Below are positions 45,725-53,592 of a stretch of 64,000 nt of DNA, piece after piece. The translations under genes were made by a program, and so were the position numbers. Origin of the DNA: Actinomadura alba. GTDB taxonomy: Bacteria; Actinomycetota; Actinomycetes; Streptosporangiales; Streptosporangiaceae. The notes below the pieces were generated by a model. That model was not told where the DNA came from. It searched no databases and worked only from the letters and a program-made list of their open reading frames with translations. The stretch lies in assembly GCF_014323705.1 (NCBI RefSeq), contig NZ_JABVEC010000002.1, forward strand, positions 372,001-436,000. Reading direction: 5' to 3'. Position 1 is the stretch's first letter; each line of letters opens with the position of its first letter.

Positions 45725-46591
45725 TCAGTCCTGACCGAACACCTGGGGCGGCGGGGCCGGTACCGGCGGCCGCTCACCGTCGCGCAGCGGCCGGGCGCCG
45801 GCACGAAACCGGCCGAGGTCGTCGCCGAGCAGGCGGCCGGCCCGTACCGAGTAGTGGTCGTCGTTGTCGTCGCTGGCGTCGGTCCGGCCTGGATCGACGT
45901 CCGGTAGCGACGCCGGGGAGGCCGCGACGACGAGGTTGCCGAACCTGCGGCCGCTCAGCACTTCTTGCTGCGCGAGCAGCATCACGAACGGGAACACCTC
46001 GGAGACCGTGGCGACGACCTGCCGGGTGAATGTCAGTGACGAGCCGTCGGACACGTTGACGAGCTGCAGACCGTCGGATCGCAGGACGCGTGCGACCTCA
46101 CGGGTGAATTCGTCCGTCGCGAGTTCGATCGGCATCGCGGCCGCGGTGTAGGCGTCGACGATGACCAGGTCGGCGGTGTCGTCGGCAAGGGCGGTCAGAC
46201 CGGTCCGCCCGTCGGCGATCCGCACGTCGAGGCCCGGCACCGTGTCGAGGGCCAGCTGCTCACGGGCCAGCCGGACGAGCTCGGCGTCCGACTCGAACAC
46301 CACCTGGCGGGACCCCGGACGGGTGGTGGCGACGTAGCGGGGAAGGGTGCACGCTGCGCCGCCCACGTGCACCGCGTCGATCGCCTCGCTTTGGGGAGCG
46401 AGGTGGTCGATCACATCGCCCATGAGCCGTGTGTACTCGAAGTCGAGATAGGTCGGATCGGACAGGTCGACGTACGACTGCGGCACGCCCCCGACGCTCA
46501 GCACCCAGCCGTTCTCCCGGTCCGCGTCGCCAAGGAGCTCGGCCGTGCCGCCGGAGATCGGGTACGTGCCGGGCAAGGGTCCGTCCCGCAT
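45725..46591 (-). CDS. Spermidine-synthase-like protein
   Basis: The protein has 288 residues. It has the fold of polyamine aminopropyltransferases: YLDFEYTRLMGDVIDHLAP, VHVGGAACTLPRYV as the nucleotide loop, VFESDAELVRLAREQL, then DLVIVDAYTAAAMPIELATDEF. The last block has the D-A-Y/F of the family, but the two aspartates that bind the diamine are not clearly kept. Its true substrate is uncertain. GGAGG seven bases before the ATG at 46591 decides the start; the frame is open further upstream to 46786. It is divergent from the peptide/methyltransferase pair. Confidence 0.75.
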   Translation of the reverse strand: MRDGPLPGTYPISGGTAELLGDADRENGWVLSVGGVPQSYVDLSDPTYLDFEYTRLMGDVIDHLAPQSEAIDAVHVGGAACTLPRYVATTRPGSRQVVFESDAELVRLAREQLALDTVPGLDVRIADGRTGLTALADDTADLVIVDAYTAAAMPIELATDEFTREVARVLRSDGLQLVNVSDGSSLTFTRQVVATVSEVFPFVMLLAQQEVLSGRRFGNLVVAASPASLPDVDPGRTDASDDNDDHYSVRAGRLLGDDLGRFRAGARPLRDGERPPVPAPPPQVFGQD

Positions 46592-46909
46592 GCGCCCACC
46601 TCCGCTCGCCCGGCCTTGGCCCCGATGGCTCTTCATCGCACTCACCGGCCGGGTACCACTCTGCCGCATCGTCGTCCCGGCCCGGTGAATCTGACGGGCT
46701 CCCTCGCGCGCGGCGGGCGAGCCGTGCGCCCGCCGGTGATGGTGGCCTTCCCCGTGTCCCCGGCCGTGTGCGCAGATGCACGACAAGGCAAATACGGCAG
46801 GTGCGACAGGAACGGCAACGATCTATACCAAATGAGACGTGCCTGTCTGCTGATCTCGCGGCGCGGGTACGTTCAACCGCCCAGAGTTCTCACTGTCGGA
46901 GGAACGGCC
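46592..46909. other. Divergent promoter region of the peptide/methyltransferase locus
   Basis: No gene is supported in this stretch. TCTATACC near 46821-46830 and the AT-richer CCAAATGAG behind it are the best promoter candidate for the peptide gene, giving a leader of about 75 bases. GGAGGA at 46898-46903 is its ribosome site. Confidence 0.35.
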
Positions 46910-47020
46910 ATGGGCAAGCACGACAAGACCAGTGGCGACAGCGCACAGCCCGGTAGGCCGATCCCTCCACCCACCAAAGACGGTGACAACAAGGGCGGCG
47001 GCGGGACCCGCGGGAAATGA
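46910..47020 (+). CDS. 36-residue peptide, probable RiPP precursor
   Basis: The peptide begins MGKHDKTSGDSAQPGRPIPP, continues PTKDGDNKGGGG and ends TRGK. It has no hydrophobic segment; K, G, P and D dominate. It has a consensus ribosome site (GGAGGA, seven bases before ATG), and its TGA overlaps the next ATG as ATGA. So a PIMT-like methyltransferase is co-translated with it. This is the arrangement of imiditide-type RiPPs, in which a PIMT homologue methylates an aspartate of a short basic precursor, and the ester then closes to an aspartimide. D24 and D26 in KDGDN, followed by G and N, are the most reactive sites chemically. The modification is inferred, not shown. Confidence 0.65.
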   Translation: MGKHDKTSGDSAQPGRPIPPPTKDGDNKGGGGTRGK

Positions 47021-48162
47021 CGACGGCCGCTGACGTCACCAGCCGGATAGAGGCTCTCGCCGGGGTCCTCACGACGAGTGGAGACCTGACAGAGCCCAGG
47101 TGGAGGGAAGCGCTCTACGAGGTACCACGGCACCGATTCGTCCCGGATGTCGCGTGGGCGGCACCGACGACCGGGCACGGCCACCGCATCGACCGCACTG
47201 CCGACCCGGAAGCGTGGATGGCCGCGGCGTACGCGGACCATCCGATCGTCATTCAGTTCGACGACGGCGCAGCGGACGTCGGCGCGGGTACGGGCTCGTA
47301 CACATCGTCGTTATCGGCCCCGGGAGTAGTCGTCGACTTCCTGGAACGCCTGAACCCTTTCGATGATGACCGAGTATTGGAGATCGGGACGGGGTCGGGG
47401 TGGACGGCCGGCCTGCTCGCGCATCGAGTGGGAGACGGGAACGTCACCTCGGTCGAGGTCGATCCGGTCGTGTCCGCGTTCGCGGCGGGCAGCCTGAAGC
47501 AGGCCGGCTACTCGCCGACACTGGTGGTGGGCGACGGCGCCGAAGGTCACCCGGACGGCGCACCCTACGACCTGATGCACGTTACGTGCGGTGTCACGAC
47601 CGTGCCGTACGCGTGGGTGGAGCAGACCCGGCCCGGTGGGGCGATCGTGATGCCGTGGATGCCGGAGTACGCGGGAGGACACAAGCTCAAGCTGACCGTC
47701 CGGCCGGACGGGACCGCGTCCGGCCGGATCAGTGGTGGTTGCGACTTCATGATGCTCCGGTCGCAGCGGTCGGCCCGGAGCGAGCTCGACGGCGACTACC
47801 GGGAGACCGCCGCGATGGTCGACCCGCGCCGGATCGTGTGGTCGGCGTGGGGCGCGGATGTGGCCATCGCGGGGATGCTTCCGTCCATGGCCGGCAGGCA
47901 CGAGGAGGGCGAGCGGGGCGAGTTCCGGCTGTGGCTGTGGACGTCCGATTCCGATGCGCTCGTGACGCACGCGCCGGACCTCGGCCGGTCCCTGGCGTTG
48001 CAGCGAGGCCCGAGGGATCTGTGGCAGGAGATCGAGGACGCCTATTTCGCATGGGTGCGGTTGGGCGAGCCGGGCCGGGACCGCTTCGGAGTCACGGTCA
48101 CGCCGGAAGGTCAGCAGGTATGGCTGGACTCGCCCGATCGGGTGATAGGGCCCCTGGCCTGA
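47017..48162 (+). CDS. PIMT-like O-methyltransferase, probable aspartimide-forming RiPP enzyme
   Basis: The protein has 381 residues, against about 220 for housekeeping protein-L-isoaspartate O-methyltransferase. The N-terminal VPRHRFVP block and motif I EIGTGSGWTAGLLA (E122) are those of PIMT, followed by VTSVEVDP and LVVGDGAEG. The C-terminal 150 residues (about 230-381, with LWLWTSDSDALVTH and a final WLDSPDRVIGPLA) form the extension seen in PIMT homologues of lanthipeptide, graspetide and imiditide clusters. It likely uses SAM to methylate an aspartate in the small peptide encoded just upstream. No ATP-grasp, lanthionine or lasso enzyme is nearby, which favours a stand-alone imiditide-like system. 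Confidence 0.8.
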   Translation: MTTAADVTSRIEALAGVLTTSGDLTEPRWREALYEVPRHRFVPDVAWAAPTTGHGHRIDRTADPEAWMAAAYADHPIVIQFDDGAADVGAGTGSYTSSLSAPGVVVDFLERLNPFDDDRVLEIGTGSGWTAGLLAHRVGDGNVTSVEVDPVVSAFAAGSLKQAGYSPTLVVGDGAEGHPDGAPYDLMHVTCGVTTVPYAWVEQTRPGGAIVMPWMPEYAGGHKLKLTVRPDGTASGRISGGCDFMMLRSQRSARSELDGDYRETAAMVDPRRIVWSAWGADVAIAGMLPSMAGRHEEGERGEFRLWLWTSDSDALVTHAPDLGRSLALQRGPRDLWQEIEDAYFAWVRLGEPGRDRFGVTVTPEGQQVWLDSPDRVIGPLA

Positions 48163-48190
48163 CGCGCCGGCTCATGGCGGCGCAATCGTC

Positions 48191-48202
48191 AATTACGTAA
48201 TT
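48191..48202. promoter_or_regulatory. Palindromic operator candidate before the ArsR-like regulator
   Basis: AATTACGTAATT is a perfect 12-bp palindrome. It lies just before TATCAT (48206-48211), a -10-like box six bases from the ATG at 48218. A closely related site (ACTTACGTAGTT) precedes the serine hydrolase gene at 49999-50010. Confidence 0.55.
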
Positions 48203-48217
48203 ACCTATCATTCGCAC

Positions 48218-48727
48218 ATGGACCTTGAGCGCCGCGTGGCGGAGTTGGAGCGTCGCCTCGCACTGCTGGAGAAGAGCGAGCCGGCCGGCGGCCGGCCCGC
48301 CGAGAGGACGAGCGGGGACTTCTGGGCGCTGGAAGGGCTCAAGGCCAAGTTCGCCGAGCTCGGCATCGACGCCGGTGGCGTGCTGTTCACCGGCGATGTG
48401 CGGGTTCCGGACGGAAGGCGCTATGAGTGGCAGTACGGCCTGGCGGCCGAGACCCTCCTGTCGGAGGACTGGCCGGAGGCCGCGGAGTCGTTCGCGGCGC
48501 TCGGCCACCCCATGCGGCTGCGCCTGCTGCGCGAGGTCCTGGGCGGTCGCCGGACGGTGGCCGAGATGACCGAACTGGACGGCGTCGGAACCACCGGTCA
48601 GGTCTACCACCACCTGCAGCAGCTCAGCGCCGCCGGCTGGCTGCACACCACGGCGCGCGGGCGCTACGACGTGCCCGCCGGCCGGGTCGTTCCGCTCATG
48701 GTGATGCTGACCGCCACGCGACGCTGA
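48218..48727 (+). CDS. ArsR-like winged-helix regulator with N-terminal coiled coil
   Basis: The protein has 169 residues. It starts with a short heptad helix (LERRVAELERRLALLEKSE), then a linker with AKFAELGIDAGGVLFTGDV that may sense a ligand. The winged helix follows: FAALGHPMRLRLLREVLGGRRTV and TGQVYHHLQQLSAAGWL. This is the HTH_20/ArsR type. The transcript is probably leaderless, with a palindrome directly before the -10 box, so self-repression is likely. It lies between the peptide/methyltransferase pair and the convergent serine hydrolase gene, and the shared palindrome links it with the latter. Confidence 0.8.
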   Translation: MDLERRVAELERRLALLEKSEPAGGRPAERTSGDFWALEGLKAKFAELGIDAGGVLFTGDVRVPDGRRYEWQYGLAAETLLSEDWPEAAESFAALGHPMRLRLLREVLGGRRTVAEMTELDGVGTTGQVYHHLQQLSAAGWLHTTARGRYDVPAGRVVPLMVMLTATRR

Positions 48728-48784
48728 TCCCTGCCGGCACCGTTCCGACGCCGTTCGCGGCGACCGCGGCGTCTTGTTCGCCGG

Positions 48785-49954
48785 TCAGCCCGTCACCGCG
48801 CGGGCCACCTCGTCGACGAAGGCGGGATCGGTCCCCATTCGTACGATCATCTGCTGGTGGGCGAAGCTCGTCATCAGCGAGATCCAGTCGGAAACCGCCA
48901 GCCGGCGGAGGGTGAGTGCGGTGACGCGCCGGGTGCCGTCGGCGGCCACGGTATAGGTCGCATCGCTCAGGACACCGGGGAACGAGCCACCCTTGCCGCC
49001 GAGCCGGATCAGCCCGTCCGGCAGCGTGCCGCCCAGGCGCATCGGCCACTCCAGATGCCGCCGGACGAGCGCGGCCTGTTCGCCGCGGCCGGTAAGGGCG
49101 CCGGCGAGCAGGGCGGCCAGCAGGCGGGGCGCCATCCCGTACGTCGTCTCGGCCCACGCCGACTGCTCCTCCAGCCCGGGTACGGTCATCGGGGCCGCCG
49201 CGCCGGCGAGATGACGCCGTTCCTGGATCCCCGCGAGCTCGTACCGGCGTGCGGCGGGCAGGGCGGCGAGGCGCCGGAGGCCGTCCATCCCGCGGTATGG
49301 GCTGTCGGAGGCGAAGGCGACCAGCATCTGCCCGAGCAGGGAGGGGACGGGCGAGATGCGCATGCCGGAGGCCTTCCGCGCCGCCGCGACGAGAGCGTCG
49401 GGGCCCACTCGGTGCCGCACGAAGTCCGCGGCCGCGTTGTCGCTGTGCTCGATCATCGTCGCCACGACGTCGTCGAACGGAACGGTCGCGTTCGGGTCGG
49501 CGGCGCGGCCGTCCTTCACGGCCAGTCCCAGCGCCGTCAGCGCCCGTTCGTGTGCGCCCCCATCGGTGCCGGGCAGCAGGTACGCCTCCCAGTCGCCGAG
49601 CCGGACCCGCTGCCGGGGGCCGATCCGCCGCGCCGCCGCGTAGGCGTCCAGGTGCAGCGTCTTGACCGCTGACGCCACCGGGAACAGCGCGCCCGCCCTG
49701 TGCCACACGTACGGACGGTCCGTCAGGGGCAGCCCGTCACGGCCGACCGCGTAGCTGACCAGCCCGGCGTTCGCCCGGTGGCCGGACAGGAAGGCCAGGA
49801 AGTCGCGCAGTGCCGCGTCGCCTCTCGCCGGCGCGGGGGCGGGGGCGGCGGCCGACGCGGAATGCGCCGTCCTACCCGTCACCACCGCGCTGATCGCCAT
49901 CCCGGAGACCCCCAGGAGGGCGGTACGCCGGTTCATCCGGATCCCTTGTCCCAT
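48785..49954 (-). CDS. Tat-exported serine hydrolase, class A beta-lactamase related
   Basis: The protein has 389 residues. A twin-arginine signal (MNRRTALLGVSGMAISAVVTG) begins the sequence. The active-site motifs of the penicillin-recognising fold are present: S95-A-V-K98 (SxxK), S171-D-N173 (SDN) and a degenerate third motif GKGGSF in place of KTG. There is no obvious class A glutamate motif. It may be a peptidase, an esterase or a weak beta-lactamase acting outside the cell. AAGGGG six bases before the ATG at 49954 supports the start. The operator-like TACGTA pair at 49994-50010 lies 40 bases upstream. Confidence 0.82.
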   Translation of the reverse strand: MGQGIRMNRRTALLGVSGMAISAVVTGRTAHSASAAAPAPAPARGDAALRDFLAFLSGHRANAGLVSYAVGRDGLPLTDRPYVWHRAGALFPVASAVKTLHLDAYAAARRIGPRQRVRLGDWEAYLLPGTDGGAHERALTALGLAVKDGRAADPNATVPFDDVVATMIEHSDNAAADFVRHRVGPDALVAAARKASGMRISPVPSLLGQMLVAFASDSPYRGMDGLRRLAALPAARRYELAGIQERRHLAGAAAPMTVPGLEEQSAWAETTYGMAPRLLAALLAGALTGRGEQAALVRRHLEWPMRLGGTLPDGLIRLGGKGGSFPGVLSDATYTVAADGTRRVTALTLRRLAVSDWISLMTSFAHQQMIVRMGTDPAFVDEVARAVTG

Positions 49955-49993
49955 CTCGTACCCCTTTCGCCGCTGATGCGGTAAGCCACTTTA

Positions 49994-50010
49994 TACGTAC
50001 TTACGTAGTT
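49994..50010. promoter_or_regulatory. Paired TACGTA sites before the serine hydrolase gene
   Basis: TACGTA occurs at 49994-49999 and again at 50002-50007, eight bases apart. The second is the centre of ACTTACGTAGTT (49999-50010), which matches 10 of 12 bases of the palindrome before the ArsR-like gene. The surrounding 30 bases are AT-rich for this genome. Confidence 0.5.
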
Positions 50011-50048
50011 ACATACACAGCGGCGCTCGCGCAGCATGGCGGGAGCCC

Positions 50049-50367
50049 GCGACCATCGAGGGCGCCATGGTGGCCAAGATGCGCAACGCGGGCCAGTCGT
50101 GCGTGGCGGCGGGGGGCCGAGCTCCGCCTGGGCGGCCGGCCCGTACCGGGCCGCGGGTCCTTCTATCCGCCGACGCTGCTCACCGGCGTGCCGGAGGACG
50201 CGCTGATCACTCGGCGGGAGTTCTTCGGCCCGGTCGCCGCGATCGCCGCGTACGACGACGAGGCGAGCATGGTGGCGGCGGCCAACGCCACCTCGGCGGG
50301 ACTGGTGGCCTTCGTCTACACGCGTGATCTCGACCGCGCGGTACGGGTCGGTGCGGGGTCGACGTAC
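50049..50367 (+). pseudogene. Aldehyde dehydrogenase (succinate-semialdehyde type) remnant
   Basis: One frame (about 50049-50112) reads GAMVAKMRNAGQSCVAA with the catalytic-cysteine motif GQSC. The next frame (about 50115-50367) reads LRLGGRPVPGRGSFYPPTLL, LITRREFFGPVAAIAAYDDE and GLVAFVYTRDLDRAVRVG. These are two blocks of one succinate-semialdehyde dehydrogenase with the segment between them (about 50 residues), the N-terminal half and the C-terminus all missing. It cannot make an enzyme. Confidence 0.7.
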
Positions 50368-50692
50368 GGGGAGATCCCGACGATCGCGGTGATGATCCCG
50401 CGCCGGGTGAGCCAGTTGCCGAGCTGGTGGCGGTGCCGGTCAGCGAGGTCGTTGGCCTGGTGGTCTCGGACGCTGAGGCGGTCGGTGGGGAGCTTCACGA
50501 CGGTCTCCGTTGACGGTGATGGGCCCGGTCGGTCAGGTGGTGTCGCGCCGTTCCTCCGGCGTGATCTTGCGGTTGTTCGCGGCTTATGAGAGTCCGCGAA
50601 TTCGCCTGCTTCAGTGGCGGAGTGTCATGGGCAGAGCGTTTGATCGAGGGCGGCTGGGGCGATGCCGAAGGTTCTGCCGTTCCACCGCGATC
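50368..50692. other. Unassigned DNA between gene fragments
   Basis: No gene is supported. A minus-strand frame (50316-50498) reads KLPTDRLSVRDHQANDLADR and RHQLGNWLTRRG, which could be a fragment of a lost gene, but I do not recognise it. Both ends adjoin pseudogenes, so the stretch is probably debris. Confidence 0.3.
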
Positions 50693-50941
50693 TCAGTCGA
50701 TGCGCCACCGCTGGGCGATGTTTCCCGTGGCGTCGTAGGCGACGACAGCTGCGGCCAGGGGTGCTTCGTAGCTGGAGAACCACCGGGATGCCGCTGGAAT
50801 CGTCGGCGCGCCGAGCTTGAGGTCGGCCGACGTGCCGTCGGAGCGCTCGATCCGCACCGTCTTCACCTCGCGGGCGGCCACTCCAGCGAGCACCCGGGCG
50901 TCTTTGCCTCGCTGCTGTCCGAATACCACCCGGAGCTTCAT
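50693..50941 (-). CDS. Unrecognised 82-residue protein or fragment
   Basis: The frame runs from ATG 50941 to TGA 50693-50695. It reads MKLRVVFGQQRGKDARVLAG, REVKTVRIERSDGTSADLKL and ends VVAYDATGNIAQRWRID, with coding-like composition. The strand pattern and the ending resemble the C-terminal beta domain of secreted proteins. There is no ribosome site, signal peptide or convincing partner, and the surroundings are gene fragments. It is more likely the tail of a decayed gene than an intact one. Confidence 0.35.
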   Translation of the reverse strand: MKLRVVFGQQRGKDARVLAGVAAREVKTVRIERSDGTSADLKLGAPTIPAASRWFSSYEAPLAAAVVAYDATGNIAQRWRID

Positions 50942-51087
50942 GGGATTCCGACAATTCCGTCGGATGGCGGAATGGCCGCCGTGGACCCGGGCGAGGCGGA
51001 GCGGGGTTGCGGTGCCGGTGCAACGTGGCGCGGGCTTTCCGAAGGTCGAACAGAACCCATAGGTTCGCCGAGCAGGCACGCGCGCTG

Positions 51088-51123
51088 CTCGGGGAACTCG
51101 GGGAGCTCGGGGAACTCGGCGAG
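51088..51123 (+). repeat. Nine-base tandem repeat encoding Leu-Gly-Glu
   Basis: CTCGGGGAA-type units repeat four times with one- or two-base changes. In one frame they encode LGE repeats after AEQARAL and before EEA and a TGA. No complete gene is attached. Confidence 0.4.
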
Positions 51124-51215
51124 GAGGCCTGAGGCGCCCGTGGGCCGGTGACATCCCACGGGTGAGACGAGGTCGCTCGTTCCGCTGTGCGCAGCGGGTC
51201 GGCGAGGGCGGCCGC

Positions 51216-51770
51216 TCAGACGGTGCCGATGCCGAGGGTGCTCTGTCTCGGGAGCAGGCCGGTGCCGAGAACCTCGAGCCAGAACGGTCCGAGCAGGTCG
51301 GAGAGCCGGGCGCTGTCCGCGGCGCCGAGGGAGCGCCAGGGCTCGGCGGCGAGTTCGTCGGTCCGGCGCTCGACCTCGGCTCGCAGGGCGCGGCCCCGCT
51401 CGGTCGCCACGCCGGCGTCGTCCAGGAGGGCGCGCGCCGCGAGCCGATCGCGTGCGGCGGCCCACTCCTCCTCGCTCCAGCCACGGCCGGCGAAGGCCGC
51501 CACGGGCGCCGCGCCGATCCCCGCGAACGAGACCAGCGACTCGACGGGGTCGAGTCCCGCGGTGAGCAGCGCGGCGAGATGGCCGTCCCCGCGGTGCTCG
51601 CGCAGGATGGTCGCGGCCTGCCAGAGCACCAGGTGCGGTGGGTCGGGCCAGGGCAGTTCGGCGTTGGCCGCGGCGAGCGGGCGCCCGGCGGTGCCGGCCG
51701 CCTCGGCGGCGCGCCGGGCCAGGGTCGCGGCCTCGGCGATCTCGGCTGCGTTCGCGAGCGAGGTGTGTCG
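51216..51770 (-). pseudogene. SCO6745-family gene, 5' part deleted
   Basis: From about 51770 down to the stop at 51216 the minus strand encodes AAEIAEAATLARRAAEAAG, RPLAAANAELPWPDPPHLV, ATILREHRGDGHLAALLTAG and a C-terminus with DELAAEPWRSLGAADSARL. This is the C-terminal two thirds of the SCO6745-like family (about 270-290 residues when whole). The frame upstream of 51770 is the back of a TetR gene, so the N-terminal third is lost. Confidence 0.65.
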
Positions 51771-52106
51771 TACGTACGCTTCGCGGTCGACTGTCCCGCG
51801 CACTTCCAGGTCATGTTCCAGCCGGTGCTGCTGCACGCCGACGACCCCGAGCTGCTGGCCGCCAAGGCCCTCGCCGGCGCGGAGCTGCGGGCCGGAGTGG
51901 CCGGTCTCTCGCCCGGCAGAAGCGCCACCGACGCCCGCACGTCAGGGATCTCCGCCTGGTCGCTGGCGCACGGCTTCGCCACCCTGCTGCTCACCGGCAA
52001 CCTGGACGGTCCGGAGGGCCCGATCGGCGACCGGGATCCCGAGGAGGTCTTCCGGTCGCTCACCGAGAACCTCTTCCGTGCGACCGGCGGCGAAAACCCG
52101 TCCTGA
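51766..52106 (+). pseudogene. TetR/AcrR regulator, C-terminal WHG domain only
   Basis: The frame reads YVRFAVDCPAHFQVMFQPVL, then AWSLAHGFATLLLTGNLDG and stops at 52106. This is the ligand-binding WHG-type C-terminal domain of TetR regulators. The HTH domain is missing: sequence upstream of about 51766 belongs to the SCO6745-like fragment on the other strand. Confidence 0.65.
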
Positions 52107-52311
52107 GAAGCCCCAGACGAGGCCGCCTGGATCGACGCTCCACCCCGCGACAGCCTGTCCCGGCGGTTCCCAGGCGTGGGTGGCCGGGCCCGGCCACGAT
52201 GGCTGGTCATCTGCGCGAGAGTGCCTGGCGTCGCATATGTGGCGGCCTGCGGACCCGAGCGGCCGCACCCCCGCTCAGCAATCGGGCACAGCGAGCAGAA
52301 CGGGGAGAAAC

Positions 52312-53445
52312 ATGCCTCTGGGTACCGTCACCAGACCTGTAGCGGCCTTCGCCGCGGTCACCGCTCTCGGCGCGCTCATCGGGATCTCACCGATGGCCCG
52401 GGCCGAGGCCGAGCCTGGAACGACGGAGTGGCGCATCGCGGCGATCGACGAGAGCAGGCTCGGGGACGTCGTGGCGATCGGGCCGGACGACGCGTGGGCG
52501 TTCGGCGGGACGTATGACGGCCGGTTCGCGCCGGTGGCCCGCCACTGGAACGGCCGGAAGTGGACGACGGCCGAGCTGCCGTCCGGGCTCGAGCGGGTGA
52601 TCTCGGTCGCGGACGCCTCCGGGCCTCGGAACGTCTGGGCGTTCGGCGGCGGCGATTCCGCCGGAGAGGCGTACGCGCTCCGGTGGGACGGCCACAGGTG
52701 GCGCGTCACCAAGCGCTGGCCCGCCGGGCAGCACATCGCCGACGCGGAGGTGATCGGTCCGCGCGACGTCTGGGTGTTCGGCGACGGCCGCATCGGCGAG
52801 AGCGTCGGTACCTGGCACTTCGACGGCCGGCGCTGGACGCGCGTCGAGACGCCGGCCTGGGGCCTGCAGGAGGCGAGCGCCGTCGCCTCCGACGACGTCT
52901 GGGCCGTGGGGTTCGGTCCCGAGCATCCGTGGGGCGACCTGCTGGCGCGCTGGGACGGCCGTACGTGGAGCGAGGTGACCGTTCCCGGCCTCCCGCGCGA
53001 GGACGACCACTACGTCGGGTTCAACGGGATCCACGCGACGTCCTCACGCGACGTATGGATCGTCGGCCATGAGACACGCGTGGACGGGGAGAGCTACACG
53101 AGCTCACCACTGGTCCTGCGTTTCGATGGGGCGACCTGGCGGCGGGTCGAACCGTCCGTCGGCACTGAGCCGCAGGGCCTGCTCGACGTGACGCCCGACG
53201 GCCGGGGCGGGGTGTGGCTCCGGCCGGAGTACTGGGAGCAGAACGGGAATCCGGACCTGCTGCACTTCGGCCAGGGCCGGTGGACCGAGGTGCGGCTGCC
53301 CCGACCGCAAGGAGGGGAGGTGTACGTATCCGACGTGACCGCCGTGCCGCGCAGCGCCTTCACCTGGGCCGTCGGCCGGGTCTCCTCTCCCGAGGCCGGC
53401 GACTCCGGTGGGGTCATCTGGGTGAACGGCGGGCGACCACGCTGA
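52312..53445 (+). CDS. Secreted beta-propeller-like repeat protein (second family member)
   Basis: The protein has 377 residues with a signal peptide (to about 31, ending ARAEAE). The mature part carries six or so repeats of D-A/V-W-A/V-F/V-G plus HWNGRKW, RWDGHRW, HFDGRRW, RWDGRTW and RFDGATW. The layout is the same as in the protein at 34537. GGGGAG precedes the ATG at 52312. A binding or surface role is likely; no catalytic motif is visible. It follows a stretch of pseudogenes. Confidence 0.72.
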   Translation: MPLGTVTRPVAAFAAVTALGALIGISPMARAEAEPGTTEWRIAAIDESRLGDVVAIGPDDAWAFGGTYDGRFAPVARHWNGRKWTTAELPSGLERVISVADASGPRNVWAFGGGDSAGEAYALRWDGHRWRVTKRWPAGQHIADAEVIGPRDVWVFGDGRIGESVGTWHFDGRRWTRVETPAWGLQEASAVASDDVWAVGFGPEHPWGDLLARWDGRTWSEVTVPGLPREDDHYVGFNGIHATSSRDVWIVGHETRVDGESYTSSPLVLRFDGATWRRVEPSVGTEPQGLLDVTPDGRGGVWLRPEYWEQNGNPDLLHFGQGRWTEVRLPRPQGGEVYVSDVTAVPRSAFTWAVGRVSSPEAGDSGGVIWVNGGRPR

Positions 53446-53454
53446 CCGGTTCCC

Positions 53455-53577
53455 TCAGCGTGGTACGAGCAGCGATTCGGCGAGTGCGCGGGCCGGCCGG
53501 TCCGGGTGGTCCCGCACACTCAGGTCGGTGAGTGCGACGCCGGGTGCGTCCAGGACGACGTCTCCGGCGATGTGCAC
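53455..53577 (-). CDS. 40-residue open frame, probable C-terminal gene fragment
   Basis: Directly after the TetR stop, in the same frame, the minus strand reads GDVVLDAPGVALTDLSVRDH and PDRPARALAESLLVPR before a TGA at 53455. Codon use is strongly G/C-ending, so it was once coding. A GTG at 53577 could start it, but there is no ribosome site. I do not recognise the family; it is likely the tail of a deleted gene. Confidence 0.3.
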   Translation of the reverse strand: MHIAGDVVLDAPGVALTDLSVRDHPDRPARALAESLLVPR

Positions 53578-53592
53578 TCCGACCGTGCGGTC

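Noticed and set aside
42092..45907. A 1271-codon open frame on the plus strand
   Set aside because: It is antisense to the M14 carboxypeptidase, with composition typical of a high-GC shadow frame and no recognisable domain.
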